Part shown: positions 54,322 to 64,000 of the stretch, piece by piece
Numbering within the stretch: the stretch's first letter is position 1
Layout of the letters: each line of letters starts with the position of its first letter
Source: Sphingobacterium multivorum
GTDB lineage: Bacteria > Bacteroidota > Bacteroidia > Sphingobacteriales > Sphingobacteriaceae
Length of the DNA: 64,000 nucleotides
Direction: 5' to 3'
Assembly (NCBI RefSeq): GCF_900457465.1
Contig: NZ_UAUU01000004.1
Coordinates: forward strand, 1 to 64,000
The notes under the pieces: generated by a model
The model's input: the letters and a program-made list of their open reading frames with translations, nothing else
Database searches by the model: none
Told to the model about the DNA's origin: nothing
Made by a program: the position numbers and the translations under genes

Positions 54322-57300
54322 TTAAAATTGCATGTTAAGTCCAAATAAGAAATTACGTGTCGTTGGATAAGCTGAAAGCTCAATACCAGAAGTTAAATTT
54401 GGACTACCGTCGCCGGCAAGTTCAGGAGAGAAACCACTATAATTCGTAAATATAAATGGATTCTGAGCAGTAACATATAATCTTAATTTAGATCTCGAGC
54501 TATATAAGTTATTGAAAGTGTATCCTACAGTGATATTATTGATACGGAAATAAGCGCCCGATTCGAGGAAATAACTCGAAGCCCAATATGCTCTTTCTGC
54601 ACCGGGATGTTCATTGGTTGAACCTGCGCCAGTCCAGCGATTTTCAAAAGTTGATAACGCGATGTTCTCACCTGCATTGGAACGAACGCTATTTAAACCA
54701 TTGTAAACCTTATTGCCTGCGACACCATATCCGGAAACATTAAAATCAATAGCTTTATAATTAACACCAACATTGATACCATATGTTGAAGTCGGTAAAA
54801 ATGATCCAAAGAAAACCTTGTCGCGGGAATCGATGACACCATCTTCATTTTGATCCTTGTACTTCAGATAGCCAGGTTTTGCAGCACCAAACGATGGGTA
54901 ATTTTTTACATCTTCTGCATCTTGAAAGACACCATTTGCCTCAAACATCCACCAGCCATAGATCGGTTGTCCAACGCGAAGCTGTTTGGTAATCTCCCCA
55001 TTATTTAAACTGCCTCCAGTAGCACGGTCATAAGCTGGGACCACTTCCGTTACTTTATTTTTATTGTATGAATAATTAACACCGAATGTATAACTGAACT
55101 CCGGACTTATACTTTTGTTCCAATTTAAGGCCACTTCCACACCTTGGTTTAATACTTTAGCACCATGCGCATAGAAGTTTTTTTCGGATGGAGAGGTGTA
55201 AGTCGGTGTGACATCAAGAATAGTATTGGTATTCAGCTTATGATAGTAGTCAATGGATCCTGAAAGCTGATTGTTTAGAAACGCAAAGTCTACGCCAGCG
55301 CCCGTTTCTCTGGTTACTTCCCAGGTTAGATTTACGGCTGGAGTGCCATATGCGCTTCCATAAACCATATTCTGTTCAGGACCAAAAACGTAGTTGTAAT
55401 TTGAACTTTCTGGACTTGTTAAAATTGTGGAAACATTTAGCGGGATATCTTGGTTACCTAATTTACCCCAGTTTCCGCGCACTTTCAATAAATTAATCCA
55501 GCTGGCATCTTTCATAAAGCTTTCGTTGGTTACCGTCCAACCTAATCCCACCGATGGGAATGTACCCCAGTATTTTCCTGTATTACGGAAAACACTTGAT
55601 CCATCTCTACGCAATGTTGCCGTTAAATAATATTTGCTATCGTAATTGTACTGCAAACGTCCAAAATACGAAGCTAAGGCCCTCGGAGTATAAGAGGTTT
55701 GTAGCGCAACAATACCATAATTGGTTGTTCCTTTTGCAAGATTGATATTCCAGTATTGCTCTTGTTCAGGTACATTATAACCCGTTTGGCTACTCATGCT
55801 GTTTATGTCGTATTTCTCACGCGACATCCCCACAACCGCCTCAATATGATGCTTGTCAAAATTCTTGTTAAATGTTAAGAAATTCTCGATAGACCAGCGG
55901 AATTGTTCTAGATTTTCATATTTCAAGCTGTTGTCTACATAATCAAGCGCTTTTGGATTGTTTTCCTTTAATTTGATGAAATCAGATTCATTCAATAAAG
56001 TATTAGCATTTAACCATTGATCTTTTACATTATTAAAAATCCGTTGTTTCGAATAAAATTTATTCCCGCCAATACGCGAATTGATTTTCAGATAATCTGT
56101 AATCTTAAATTCTCCCTCAAAACTTCCTTGTAAGCGTAGCGTATTTGTTCTTTCATTTTGGCGTAAAACCTCATACACTGGATTTCCAATAGAATTTAGA
56201 TTTCCGATGGCTTGGCCTGGTGCGGCCTCAATGCCAGCGACACCTGTTGTTGTATTTACACGACCTAAACCGTAACGGCCATTATCAAACATAACGGGCG
56301 CAAGTGGCGACTGACGGTAAGCCGTGGTGAAAGCACTATAAGGCTTAGGTGTTGCATTTGTTAATGTAAGATTTAAATTTTGGCTGAACTTTAGGCGGTT
56401 GTTTAAAAATTTATATACGTTGTTATTGCGTATGGTATTTCTTACAAATTTTGAGCCTTCAAGAATACCATTTTCGGTATAATTGTTTGCTGATACGAAG
56501 TAATCAACTTTCTCAGTTCCACCAGAAATATTAACAGCATTATTAAATACAGAACCTGTACGTAATAATTCGTCATACCAATCTGTATTATATTTTTGAT
56601 TCTCAGCTAAACGGTAAGACCCATTGGTCGAGGTGAGGTATTCATTTGCAAATATTCTAAACTGATCAGCGTTGGCCATTTTCACGCGGTTCAATACGTT
56701 TTTTATACCCGCAAAGCTTTCATAATTGATGTTTGTTGTTCCGGTTTTACCTTTCTTCGTCGTCACGATAATAACGCCATTAGCCGCCCGAAGACCGTAA
56801 ATAGATGCGGAGGATGCATCTTTTAAAACATCCATAGATTCAATATCGGATGGGTTGATATTATTAATATCTGTTTGTGCAATTCCGTCGACAATATAGA
56901 GTGGATTCCGTCCTGATAATGCAGTTCCTAAGCCCCTGATAATGACATTGGGTGATGACCCCGGAGCTTCATTTGCAATAATATTGATACCTGCAGCTTT
57001 ACCTTGGATGGATTGCATTGCCGACATGGCAGGTTGCTTCGTGATATCGGATGATTTCAAGGAGCTGATCGATCCGGTCAGATCTGCTTTCTTTTGTGTA
57101 CCATAACCGATAACAACAACCTCTTCCAATGCTTGATTTTGATTTTCTAAGAATACATTGAGTTGCGTTTGATTACCAATGTATACCGTTTGTGTGCGAT
57201 AACCCAGAAAGTTAAAGACCAGTGAGTCGGTAGGAGAGGCATTGATTTGAAATTTCCCCGTTGCGTCGGTTTTTGTAGATACTGCTTTCCCTTTGATACT

Positions 57301-57423
57301 AATGGTGACGCCAGGCATGGATATCATGCTTGTGCCATCTTTGACCACTCCTTGTACCGAAGTTTGTCCATAGGCAACCGATACGACCATGGATGTCAAA
57401 AATAATGCGGATAGATTCCTCAT
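54322..57423 (-). CDS. SusC-type TonB-dependent receptor (beta-1,2-glucan operon)
   Basis: The 1033-residue protein begins with a signal peptide (LSALFLTSMVVSVAYGQ), then a CarboxypepD_reg-like domain (VQGVVKDGTSMISMPGVTIS), the LEEVVVIGYGTQKKADLTG box, the plug (ISSLKSSDI to VIIVTTKKG) and a 22-strand barrel that ends in RNFLFGLNMQF. It takes up oligosaccharides with TonB energy. First gene of the operon; a large palindrome and a near-consensus CATATTTG box (about 57475) lie upstream. Confidence 0.93.
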   Translation of the reverse strand: MRNLSALFLTSMVVSVAYGQTSVQGVVKDGTSMISMPGVTISIKGKAVSTKTDATGKFQINASPTDSLVFNFLGYRTQTVYIGNQTQLNVFLENQNQALEEVVVIGYGTQKKADLTGSISSLKSSDITKQPAMSAMQSIQGKAAGINIIANEAPGSSPNVIIRGLGTALSGRNPLYIVDGIAQTDINNINPSDIESMDVLKDASSASIYGLRAANGVIIVTTKKGKTGTTNINYESFAGIKNVLNRVKMANADQFRIFANEYLTSTNGSYRLAENQKYNTDWYDELLRTGSVFNNAVNISGGTEKVDYFVSANNYTENGILEGSKFVRNTIRNNNVYKFLNNRLKFSQNLNLTLTNATPKPYSAFTTAYRQSPLAPVMFDNGRYGLGRVNTTTGVAGIEAAPGQAIGNLNSIGNPVYEVLRQNERTNTLRLQGSFEGEFKITDYLKINSRIGGNKFYSKQRIFNNVKDQWLNANTLLNESDFIKLKENNPKALDYVDNSLKYENLEQFRWSIENFLTFNKNFDKHHIEAVVGMSREKYDINSMSSQTGYNVPEQEQYWNINLAKGTTNYGIVALQTSYTPRALASYFGRLQYNYDSKYYLTATLRRDGSSVFRNTGKYWGTFPSVGLGWTVTNESFMKDASWINLLKVRGNWGKLGNQDIPLNVSTILTSPESSNYNYVFGPEQNMVYGSAYGTPAVNLTWEVTRETGAGVDFAFLNNQLSGSIDYYHKLNTNTILDVTPTYTSPSEKNFYAHGAKVLNQGVEVALNWNKSISPEFSYTFGVNYSYNKNKVTEVVPAYDRATGGSLNNGEITKQLRVGQPIYGWWMFEANGVFQDAEDVKNYPSFGAAKPGYLKYKDQNEDGVIDSRDKVFFGSFLPTSTYGINVGVNYKAIDFNVSGYGVAGNKVYNGLNSVRSNAGENIALSTFENRWTGAGSTNEHPGAERAYWASSYFLESGAYFRINNITVGYTFNNLYSSRSKLRLYVTAQNPFIFTNYSGFSPELAGDGSPNLTSGIELSAYPTTRNFLFGLNMQF

Positions 57424-57618
57424 ATCGTTAATTTTTGGTGTTTGTTTAAAATACGTTGGTTATTTCCCTGAAGCAAATATGTTGATGTAGTACAACTTTG
57501 CCAAAATTTAACATATTCACATCACTACTACATGAAATTTCGGCTTGCTCAGGCTACCTTTTATTGTATTTTATGTTTTTGATAATCAGTATTTTGTGTT
57601 GTTGTTTTTACTGAAATA

Positions 57619-57657
57619 ACACGAGCTTTAGTGTGTTTTATACACTAAAGCTCGTGT
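57619..57657. repeat. Perfect 16-bp inverted repeat
   Basis: ACACGAGCTTTAGTGT, a 7-base loop, then ACACTAAAGCTCGTGT. It lies 32 bases after the end of the regulator gene (57689, minus strand) and about 200 bases before the SusC start. No strong T run follows, so it may be a terminator of the regulator transcript or a protein site. Confidence 0.7.
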
Positions 57658-57688
57658 GTGGTAATGATGTAGTGTCTGTGATGAAAAT

Positions 57689-60574
57689 TTAACGTTCCAT
57701 CAGGAATTCAGAAAGGTTTTTGTCTGTTGGAATGCCTAACTTTTTGCGTAATCGATAGCGTCTAATCTCGACACCGCGTGTACTAATGTTGAGTAATGAG
57801 GCAATTTCCTTACTCGACATATTGAGCCTTAAATAGGCACATAGTTTCAGATCATTGGGGACGAGATCAGGAAACTCTTGTTTCAATTTCTTGAAAAAAT
57901 TCTCATGTGATTCGTTAAAGCTTCTTTCAAAAATATGCCAGTCACGATCGTCGTTATGGGCATCATCGATAAGCTTGTTTATCTTTTTCAATTCATCCGA
58001 ACTCAGCTTGTTGCCATCAGCATCTTTAAGCTGTTTGAGCTCGGCGTGTAAATTGTTCAACATCTCATTTTTGTAAACGATATTGAGTGCCGCATTGGCA
58101 AGTTCTTTATTTTTTAATTGAAGCTGATCTTCTAATTGCTGGTTTTTAAGTTTAATCCAGTCCTTTTCTTTTTGCTCTGTTTCGCGTTCCAAGGCAATCT
58201 TTTTCTCTTCTAGCCATTTTCGCCGTATTTGAAACTGACGCTTGCGCTCCCGTTGAAGATTAAACCTGTAAGCTAAATAGATGAGCGTTATCAGGACGAG
58301 TGTATAAAATAACTTCGCCCACCAAGAAAGAAACCATGGATGCCGAATGGTAAATGAAAATGTCTGGACTTCCGAAACTGACCCCATATTGTCCTTCGCC
58401 CTGATTTTAATTTGAAACTCTCCATAAGGTAGATTTGTGAAATCTTGATAGGCAGTTTCACTCCATTCGGACCAATTGTCTGAGTAACCTTCGAGATAAT
58501 ATTGGTATTGAAGTGGCGAAGTCGAATAATATGGACTTGAAAAGCTAATTCTAAGATTATTGTCCGATGATGATAGTTTAAACGCTGAATCTGGGATAAT
58601 AGCCTGGCCTGTTGTCAAGTTGACAAGTTGCGCTATTTGCGGAAGTGGCAACCTGTATTTTTGTAATTTATCGGCATGACGGTAGATCGCAAATCCATCA
58701 TCTAAACCGATGAGATAGTATTGGTTTTCAATCGGGAGAATGTTTTCATAGTTATTCATCATTCGATCCTGTAAGGGACTGAGCAGATTGGAGTCAATAT
58801 GCAATTTGCCCTTACTGTCAAAATCTACTTTAGCAATTTTAGTCTTCTGAATAAACCAGTAGCTGTTTGTATTGATCGGTATGACCTTATTTGAATTTTT
58901 ATAGCTGCCTAACGCTGTGTTTAATTCATTGGCATAGCTGAATTTTTTCACAATATTGTCGAATTGGAGAAATCCGCTGTCTGTAGCAAATACAAGATTA
59001 TTTTCTAAGGTATAAATCCCCGTAAATTGCCTCTTTGAAGCGATACTATCCTGTTTGGAGGAAAATAAAATCTTTGCCTGCTGGAAATTCGCATCAAGTC
59101 CGAGTAGTTGTATCTGTCCCCAATCGCCAATCCAAAAGGCATGGTTATCTTTTTGCGCCAAGAATCGAACCGGTTCTTTAACGCCTGTGAACTGCTGAAC
59201 GAACGCTAGGTGTATACCATCGAACGTGAATTTCGATAAGCCTGTATAGTTCCCCTGAAGAATATTTTTTGTTCCAAAAATAGGTTTGAAAACCCATCCT
59301 CCGGTAATCTGAGAGATCTTTTCAAGCTTCCCGTTATCTAATTTGAAGGTTCCGTCATTATGTCCACAGATCAACTCATCACCAAATTGTGCTAATGTCC
59401 AAACCTGACCATTTGAATTTGGAATCTGAGAGAAATTTAATGAATTGTAATTGGTCAATCCCTTCCATTCACTTGAAAATAAGCCCTTATTAGTTCCAAG
59501 ATAGATTTTTCCCTGATAGATGATCGATGTATAAACGGTACCTATTTTTCCGACAAAATCAGTGTAAAATGATAATGGGGAATTGATTTCAATGCGGTCA
59601 ATGCCATTATCAAGTCCCACCCAGATATTCTTCTGATTGTCCTTGACAATGCTGAGTACAGTATTGTTTTGGAGACCATTGTTTTTATTGATATGTTGAA
59701 TGACCTGCCCATTTTTATTGATGATAATAACACCGTTTTGGATGGTGCCAAAAGCATATTGTCCATCGTAGAGGTATAAGCCATTGTTTATTTGTGACTG
59801 GCTTAAGAGCTGATTTGCCGGAGCAGCCCAGGGTAGGATTGTTCCATCGGCTTTCATCAGGTAGAGGCCGTTTCGCGAGGTCGCAATAAGCGAAGTCGTT
59901 GCGTCGTAAGGTAAGATGGCAAGTACATTTTTGTCTTTCAAGACATCTTTTCCTTTTACAGGAATTAATTTATCCTGTTTAAATTCATGCAGACCACTTG
60001 GTAGCTGTTCAAAAAATAATTTATTGTTGAGCTGATGCGGAAATAAAAAAGGCTCACCTTTAGCCGTTAATTGCCGTATACGATTGTTTTCCCAGATATA
60101 GGATTTCGAAAATGTATGAAAAAATACCCGTTGGTCTTCTACAATGATTTTCCAGATTTCTTCGTTTGGAAAGTAGGTTTTGTCCTGTACCAGCTTAGAG
60201 AGACTTTGATAAGTCAAGTTTCCAAAGGGTTTGGAAGTCCAATAGCCAAATTCACCTCTTCCACCGGTGTAAATCTTGCCATCTTTACCGATTGCGACAC
60301 TTCGTACCGTGGAATGATTAGGAAGCGGAAAGATGCGCCAATATTGTCCGTCGAACTGCAATAGACCTTCGGTATTGGCACTATAAATACGACCATCTTT
60401 GTCGACATCCAAAGACCAGTTTTGATTTCCAGCCTTGTATTGGTCTTTTTTGTATTGTTTGACAAAAGGCGTACCTGTGGGTATGATTGTTTGACAGTAA
60501 CCCTCGGGCAGTAAAAAAAATAACATGCTGCAAAACCAAAAGATATAGACGTTCCTATATTTTTTTGTTGTCAT
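57689..60574 (-). CDS. Hybrid one-protein glycan sensor: Reg_prop propellers, Y_Y_Y, LuxR HTH
   Basis: The start at ATG 60574 (MTTKKYRNVYIFWFCSMLFFLLP) provides a signal-anchor. Residues up to ~700 are Reg_prop-type beta-propeller blades (patterns such as IYTGGRGEFGYW and IWVGLDNGIDRIEI), then a Y_Y_Y domain (YYLEGYSDNWSEW), a membrane helix (WAKLFYTLVLITLIYLAYRF), a long coiled coil, and a C-terminal LuxR HTH (LRLNMSSKEIASLLNISTRGVEIRRYRLRKKL). It lacks kinase and receiver domains, so DNA binding is controlled directly by the propeller. It likely regulates one or both neighbouring SusC operons. Confidence 0.88.
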   Translation of the reverse strand: MTTKKYRNVYIFWFCSMLFFLLPEGYCQTIIPTGTPFVKQYKKDQYKAGNQNWSLDVDKDGRIYSANTEGLLQFDGQYWRIFPLPNHSTVRSVAIGKDGKIYTGGRGEFGYWTSKPFGNLTYQSLSKLVQDKTYFPNEEIWKIIVEDQRVFFHTFSKSYIWENNRIRQLTAKGEPFLFPHQLNNKLFFEQLPSGLHEFKQDKLIPVKGKDVLKDKNVLAILPYDATTSLIATSRNGLYLMKADGTILPWAAPANQLLSQSQINNGLYLYDGQYAFGTIQNGVIIINKNGQVIQHINKNNGLQNNTVLSIVKDNQKNIWVGLDNGIDRIEINSPLSFYTDFVGKIGTVYTSIIYQGKIYLGTNKGLFSSEWKGLTNYNSLNFSQIPNSNGQVWTLAQFGDELICGHNDGTFKLDNGKLEKISQITGGWVFKPIFGTKNILQGNYTGLSKFTFDGIHLAFVQQFTGVKEPVRFLAQKDNHAFWIGDWGQIQLLGLDANFQQAKILFSSKQDSIASKRQFTGIYTLENNLVFATDSGFLQFDNIVKKFSYANELNTALGSYKNSNKVIPINTNSYWFIQKTKIAKVDFDSKGKLHIDSNLLSPLQDRMMNNYENILPIENQYYLIGLDDGFAIYRHADKLQKYRLPLPQIAQLVNLTTGQAIIPDSAFKLSSSDNNLRISFSSPYYSTSPLQYQYYLEGYSDNWSEWSETAYQDFTNLPYGEFQIKIRAKDNMGSVSEVQTFSFTIRHPWFLSWWAKLFYTLVLITLIYLAYRFNLQRERKRQFQIRRKWLEEKKIALERETEQKEKDWIKLKNQQLEDQLQLKNKELANAALNIVYKNEMLNNLHAELKQLKDADGNKLSSDELKKINKLIDDAHNDDRDWHIFERSFNESHENFFKKLKQEFPDLVPNDLKLCAYLRLNMSSKEIASLLNISTRGVEIRRYRLRKKLGIPTDKNLSEFLMER

Positions 60575-60891
60575 CGACTCCCTCACTTTAAATTGATTTG
60601 TGGGCAATATATCGATTTTATTGCAAAATTGATAATCTCTAGCGTTGTAGGATGCTCCGGCAGATCGCTAGCTTATTTTGAAGATCAACCGATCGATTGT
60701 TGGAAGAAAAATTAGCAGCTGCCAAGGGGTTTATTTTTCTTTTTTTTTAAAAACCATTTAATTGTGTTGAAAATCAGGAATGAAGCCATTTATTCCACTA
60801 ATTTGAACAAAAAATACTCCTTTTGCTGTAAACGATTTTTGATATTTGAGTTCATTTACTTCGTTAAATAACCAAATAAACCAAAACAACT
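60575..60891. other. Intergenic region between divergent regulator and SusC genes
   Basis: About 317 bases with T-rich and A-rich tracts. The only signals are a near-consensus GATATTTG about 40 bases ahead of the SusC ATG and a small CTAGCG / CGCTAG inverted pair near 60639-60670. No reading frame of note. Confidence 0.4.
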
Positions 60892-63800
60892 ATGATAACA
60901 CCGATGACCAAAACGGTAGGTAAGGGGTTGCTTTTATTTTCGTTGATGAGCATGTCTGCACCGGCGGTGCTTGCTCAGTCGCAAATAAAGATATCCGGAA
61001 AAGTAAGCTCCTCAACAGGCGAGCCTCTTGCGGGGGTTACCGTACAGATAAAGGGGGTGAAAAACGGCACTGTAACCGATGGGGCCGGCAATTATCAGAT
61101 TCTTGCGCGAGATATTGATGTCCTGATATTTTCGCTGGTAGGCAAAGAGAAAACCGAAGTCCAGGTCGATAAGAAAGATCACATTAATCTTGTACTGCAG
61201 GAGTCCAGTAGCCTGATTGACGAAGTGGTTGTAGTAGGCTATGGTACCCAGAAAAAAAGTAATCTAACGGGTGCTGTTGCTGCTGTCGATGGAAAGGTGC
61301 TTAACAAACGTATCGCTACAAATCCAACGCAGTTACTTCAAGGTCGCATGCCCGGACTTCGTGTTACCCAAGGATCGGGAGAAGCGGGGAATGAAAATGT
61401 GAATCTCCAGGTACGGGGATTGGGTTCCTACGGCGCCTCTTCTGCTCCACTGGTTATCGTAGATGGTATCCCCGGTAGTTTGGAAAATTTGAATCCCCAA
61501 GCAATCGAGAATATCACCGTATTGAAAGATGCCGCTTCAGCTGCTATCTATGGGGCAAGAGCAGCAAATGGAGTCATTCTTGTGACGACAAAACAGGGTA
61601 AAGCTGGAAAAACACAACTGAGCTACGATTATAATGTCGGAATTACCAAGGCCTCAGCTCTTCCAGACCTCGTATATAATTCCGTTGATTACATGACCTT
61701 GTATAATCAGGCAAATAAAAACTCGGGTGTCACAAATCCAAATGCTTCCTTTAGCCAGGAGATGATTGATGCCTACAAAAATGCAACAGATAAAAGATTA
61801 TATCCCGATTTTAACTGGTTAGATGCTGTCTTTAGAACTGTCCCGGTGCAAACGCACAATTTAAGCTTAAGCGGTGGTGCCGGAGGAACAAATTACAACG
61901 TTATATTGGGCTACGTCAATCAGCCTGATATTATGATCGGGACTTCTTTTAAAAAGTATAATCTACAGCTTAACCTAGGTTCTAAAATAAATGATCGGAT
62001 AAGTTTTGGTTCAAGTATCACCTTGAATTATGGGGATCGGAAATATCCTAGAAACGGTAGTGAAGATCAGTTTTTGTCTACCATTAGTCAATCACCACTT
62101 TATGGACCTGTATTACCAGATGGTAGTGGTCGTTATTCGTCTAGGGCATATCCTTTTCAATCCCCAAATAAAAACCCTGTTGCAGTTGCTGAAAATGCAT
62201 TTACAAGACTGAACAATTATTTTATGCAAGGCAATATTTTTTTAAATGTGAAAATATTGGATGGACTGGATTGGAAGACAAGCGGCGGGTTGACGTATGG
62301 TTTTACAAAAAACTATACCAACAAACCTGTGATTAATCAATACATGTGGTTTGCCAAACCGGATGACCTACCCGCCAGACAACTTGATGTAGGTGGTCAA
62401 GGGCTAGAAGTAACGGACGACAACAATGTGTATCCAGTCGGGTATACGCAATTGACTTACGATAAGTCTTTTGGAAATCATAACATGAAAGTACTGGCAG
62501 GAACTCAGGCGGAATATAATAAAACACAAAAACTGTTCGGAAGTAGGCTGCAATTTCCCAACAATGACCTGCTTGAGCTTGATGGTGGCGGAGCTGGACA
62601 ACAATCAAATAATGGTGTCACCAATGAGTGGTCATTGAGGTCTTATTATGGTCGGTTAAACTATGACTACAAAGGCAAGTATCTACTCGAAGGGAATGCA
62701 CGTTATGACGCATCTTCACGTTTTCCTGAAAATAGAAAATGGGCGTTTTTTCCTTCATTATCTGGAGGTTGGAAAGTCTCGGATGAGAACTTTTTTGGTC
62801 CGAAATTGAAAGAAGTTGTTAATGAACTAAAGTTAAGAGCCTCCATTGGAACATTGGGTAATCAAAATATTGGTAACTATCCATATCAGATTGTTTACAA
62901 TTCCTCTTTTGCTTATCCTTTTGATGAAACGCTCCAACAGGGAGCTCGTCAGGTAGCAATGGCCAATGACCGGATCAAATGGGAAAGTACCAAAGTCTTG
63001 GATTTCGGTGTAGATATCGGTTTATGGAACAACAAATTGACCGCTTCTTTCGATTGGTATAACAAAGTAACATCAGATATTTTATCTGCATCTACAGCCT
63101 TCCCTTCTTATATTGGGCTGACTGCACCGACCGTAAATTATGGGGAATTGCGTAACAGAGGTATAGAGCTAGGTCTGCAATACCGTGATAAAATTGGAGC
63201 GGTATCCTTGACCCTCAATGGAAATATTCAGGCCAATCGCAACAAGGTGATGAAATATGGGGCCGAACGTATCTCGGGCAATACCATTATCCGGGAAGGT
63301 TTACCTTATGGTAGTTTTTACCTTTTGGAGAACACGGGCATATTCCGTTCGAAGGAAGAGGTGGCAGCTTCTCCAGTGCAACAGATTCCAGCACAACCGG
63401 GCTATCTGAAATTTGCTGACGTTAATGGAGATAAAGTTGTGGACAATAATGATCGAATTGTCGTGCCCGGAGCGTATCCAGATTTCGATTACTCCTTTAA
63501 TGCGACGGCTGTTTGGAAGAACTTTGATTTTACAGCCTTTTTCTTTGGTTCCCAGGGACAAAAAATATTTGTGAGTGAGTGGGGAATCGTGCCCTTTAGG
63601 CAAGGCGGAACGTTCACTCGCGACTGGATGAACGCTTGGACTCCAGAGAATCCGAATGCATCGCTTCCAATAGTGGGTGCTGAAAATACCCCTGCGGCAA
63701 ATAATGTACGGACTGCATCGACTTTCTTTTTAAAAGATGGATCCTTCTTGCGCCTTAAAAATATTCAGGTAGGCTATGCTATTCCACAGAGCACCTTGTC

Positions 63801-63981
63801 CAAAGCTGGTATTTCTGGCCTTCGCATTTATTTTGCGGCGGATAACCTGCTCACATTCTCCAAGTTCCCTGGTTTAGATCCCGAACGTGGTGTTTCATCA
63901 AGCGGTGGTGCAACATCAGGACGTTATGTGACTCATCCGCAGAATAAAGTATTCGCATTTGGGGCGAGCATCACATTCTAA
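60892..63981 (+). CDS. SusC-type TonB-dependent receptor (second operon)
   Basis: The 1029-residue protein opens with a signal peptide (GLLLFSLMSMSAPAVLAQ), then the CarboxypepD_reg-like domain (ISGKVSSSTGEPLAGVTVQI), the DEVVVVGYGTQKKSNLTG box, a plug (VAAVDGKVL to GVILVTTKQG) and the barrel to the end VFAFGASITF. The window stops 19 bases after the stop codon, so its SusD partner is outside. The gene is divergent from the regulator at 57689. Substrate unknown. Confidence 0.93.
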   Translation: MITPMTKTVGKGLLLFSLMSMSAPAVLAQSQIKISGKVSSSTGEPLAGVTVQIKGVKNGTVTDGAGNYQILARDIDVLIFSLVGKEKTEVQVDKKDHINLVLQESSSLIDEVVVVGYGTQKKSNLTGAVAAVDGKVLNKRIATNPTQLLQGRMPGLRVTQGSGEAGNENVNLQVRGLGSYGASSAPLVIVDGIPGSLENLNPQAIENITVLKDAASAAIYGARAANGVILVTTKQGKAGKTQLSYDYNVGITKASALPDLVYNSVDYMTLYNQANKNSGVTNPNASFSQEMIDAYKNATDKRLYPDFNWLDAVFRTVPVQTHNLSLSGGAGGTNYNVILGYVNQPDIMIGTSFKKYNLQLNLGSKINDRISFGSSITLNYGDRKYPRNGSEDQFLSTISQSPLYGPVLPDGSGRYSSRAYPFQSPNKNPVAVAENAFTRLNNYFMQGNIFLNVKILDGLDWKTSGGLTYGFTKNYTNKPVINQYMWFAKPDDLPARQLDVGGQGLEVTDDNNVYPVGYTQLTYDKSFGNHNMKVLAGTQAEYNKTQKLFGSRLQFPNNDLLELDGGGAGQQSNNGVTNEWSLRSYYGRLNYDYKGKYLLEGNARYDASSRFPENRKWAFFPSLSGGWKVSDENFFGPKLKEVVNELKLRASIGTLGNQNIGNYPYQIVYNSSFAYPFDETLQQGARQVAMANDRIKWESTKVLDFGVDIGLWNNKLTASFDWYNKVTSDILSASTAFPSYIGLTAPTVNYGELRNRGIELGLQYRDKIGAVSLTLNGNIQANRNKVMKYGAERISGNTIIREGLPYGSFYLLENTGIFRSKEEVAASPVQQIPAQPGYLKFADVNGDKVVDNNDRIVVPGAYPDFDYSFNATAVWKNFDFTAFFFGSQGQKIFVSEWGIVPFRQGGTFTRDWMNAWTPENPNASLPIVGAENTPAANNVRTASTFFLKDGSFLRLKNIQVGYAIPQSTLSKAGISGLRIYFAADNLLTFSKFPGLDPERGVSSSGGATSGRYVTHPQNKVFAFGASITF

Positions 63982-64000
63982 TCGAGTGGTAACTAAAAAA

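Noticed and set aside
1..64000. tRNA, rRNA, integrase or phage signals
   Set aside because: None found on reading both strands; gene content is ordinary chromosomal with no att-like repeats beside a tRNA.

Overview
The window looks like chromosome of a Sphingobacteriaceae member (phylum Bacteroidota), most likely Sphingobacterium or a close relative. The evidence is three SusC genes and two SusD genes, Bacteroidota-type promoters (TAnnTTTG -7 boxes) in front of many genes, long secreted peptidases and glycosidases, and regulators typical of the group (LuxR-tailed two-propeller sensors, AraC proteins, SufR-like regulators). No tRNA, rRNA, CRISPR array, transposase or prophage gene was seen.

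Layout. 1-1.8 kb: the end of a DUF1080 (3-keto-glycoside hydrolase type) gene followed by a Tat-exported Gfo/Idh/MocA oxidoreductase, a likely oxidative glycoside-breakdown pair. 1.9-5.1 kb: a small RNA candidate, then DinB, HxlR regulator with divergent quinone-reductase-like gene, SDR and a short AraC protein. 5.3-12.9 kb: an OmpR-type two-component system directly followed by a CzcCBA-type metal efflux operon. 13.3-30.5 kb: a proline/hydroxyproline peptide locus. On the + strand it has the four hydroxyproline catabolic steps (deaminase, ketoglutarate semialdehyde dehydrogenase, a frameshifted epimerase, D-hydroxyproline oxidase), a DUF885 peptidase, an amino-acid permease and an S9 peptidase. 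On the - strand it has an M1 peptidase, a true DPP-IV-like S9 peptidase and an aminopeptidase P/prolidase, with a divergent AraC regulator. Together they would cut Pro/Hyp-rich (collagen-like) peptides outside or in the periplasm, import the products and convert hydroxyproline to 2-oxoglutarate. 30.5-33.1 kb: an 11-bp tandem repeat, a second identical copy of the small RNA, a FabF-like ketosynthase and its TetR neighbour with a palindromic operator. 33.2-35.7 kb: a SufR-like regulator broken by three frameshifts, divergent from a superoxide dismutase / DUF2480 / FMN-reductase operon, with a 15-bp-arm palindrome in between. 36-38.6 kb: TPR histidine kinase and NarL regulator. 38.6-42.3 kb: cytochrome bd oxidase and a divergent diheme cytochrome. 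42.4-48.9 kb: a SusC/SusD/sulfatase operon with a ~300-nt leader that holds a 36-codon reading frame and a hairpin. 48.9-57.4 kb: a SusC/SusD/GH144/GH3 operon that best fits beta-1,2-glucan use. 57.7-60.6 kb: its probable hybrid sensor-regulator. 60.9-64 kb: another SusC whose partner lies beyond the window.

The most notable items are (i) a 68-bp sequence present twice, identical from the predicted transcription start to the end of a terminator T-run and preceded each time by its own -7 box, which reads as a two-copy small RNA gene family; (ii) the unannotated 36-aa leader reading frame ending in Met-Cys-His-Ile-Gly ahead of the sulfatase operon; and (iii) two genes, the hydroxyproline epimerase and the SufR-like regulator, broken only by single-base deletions.
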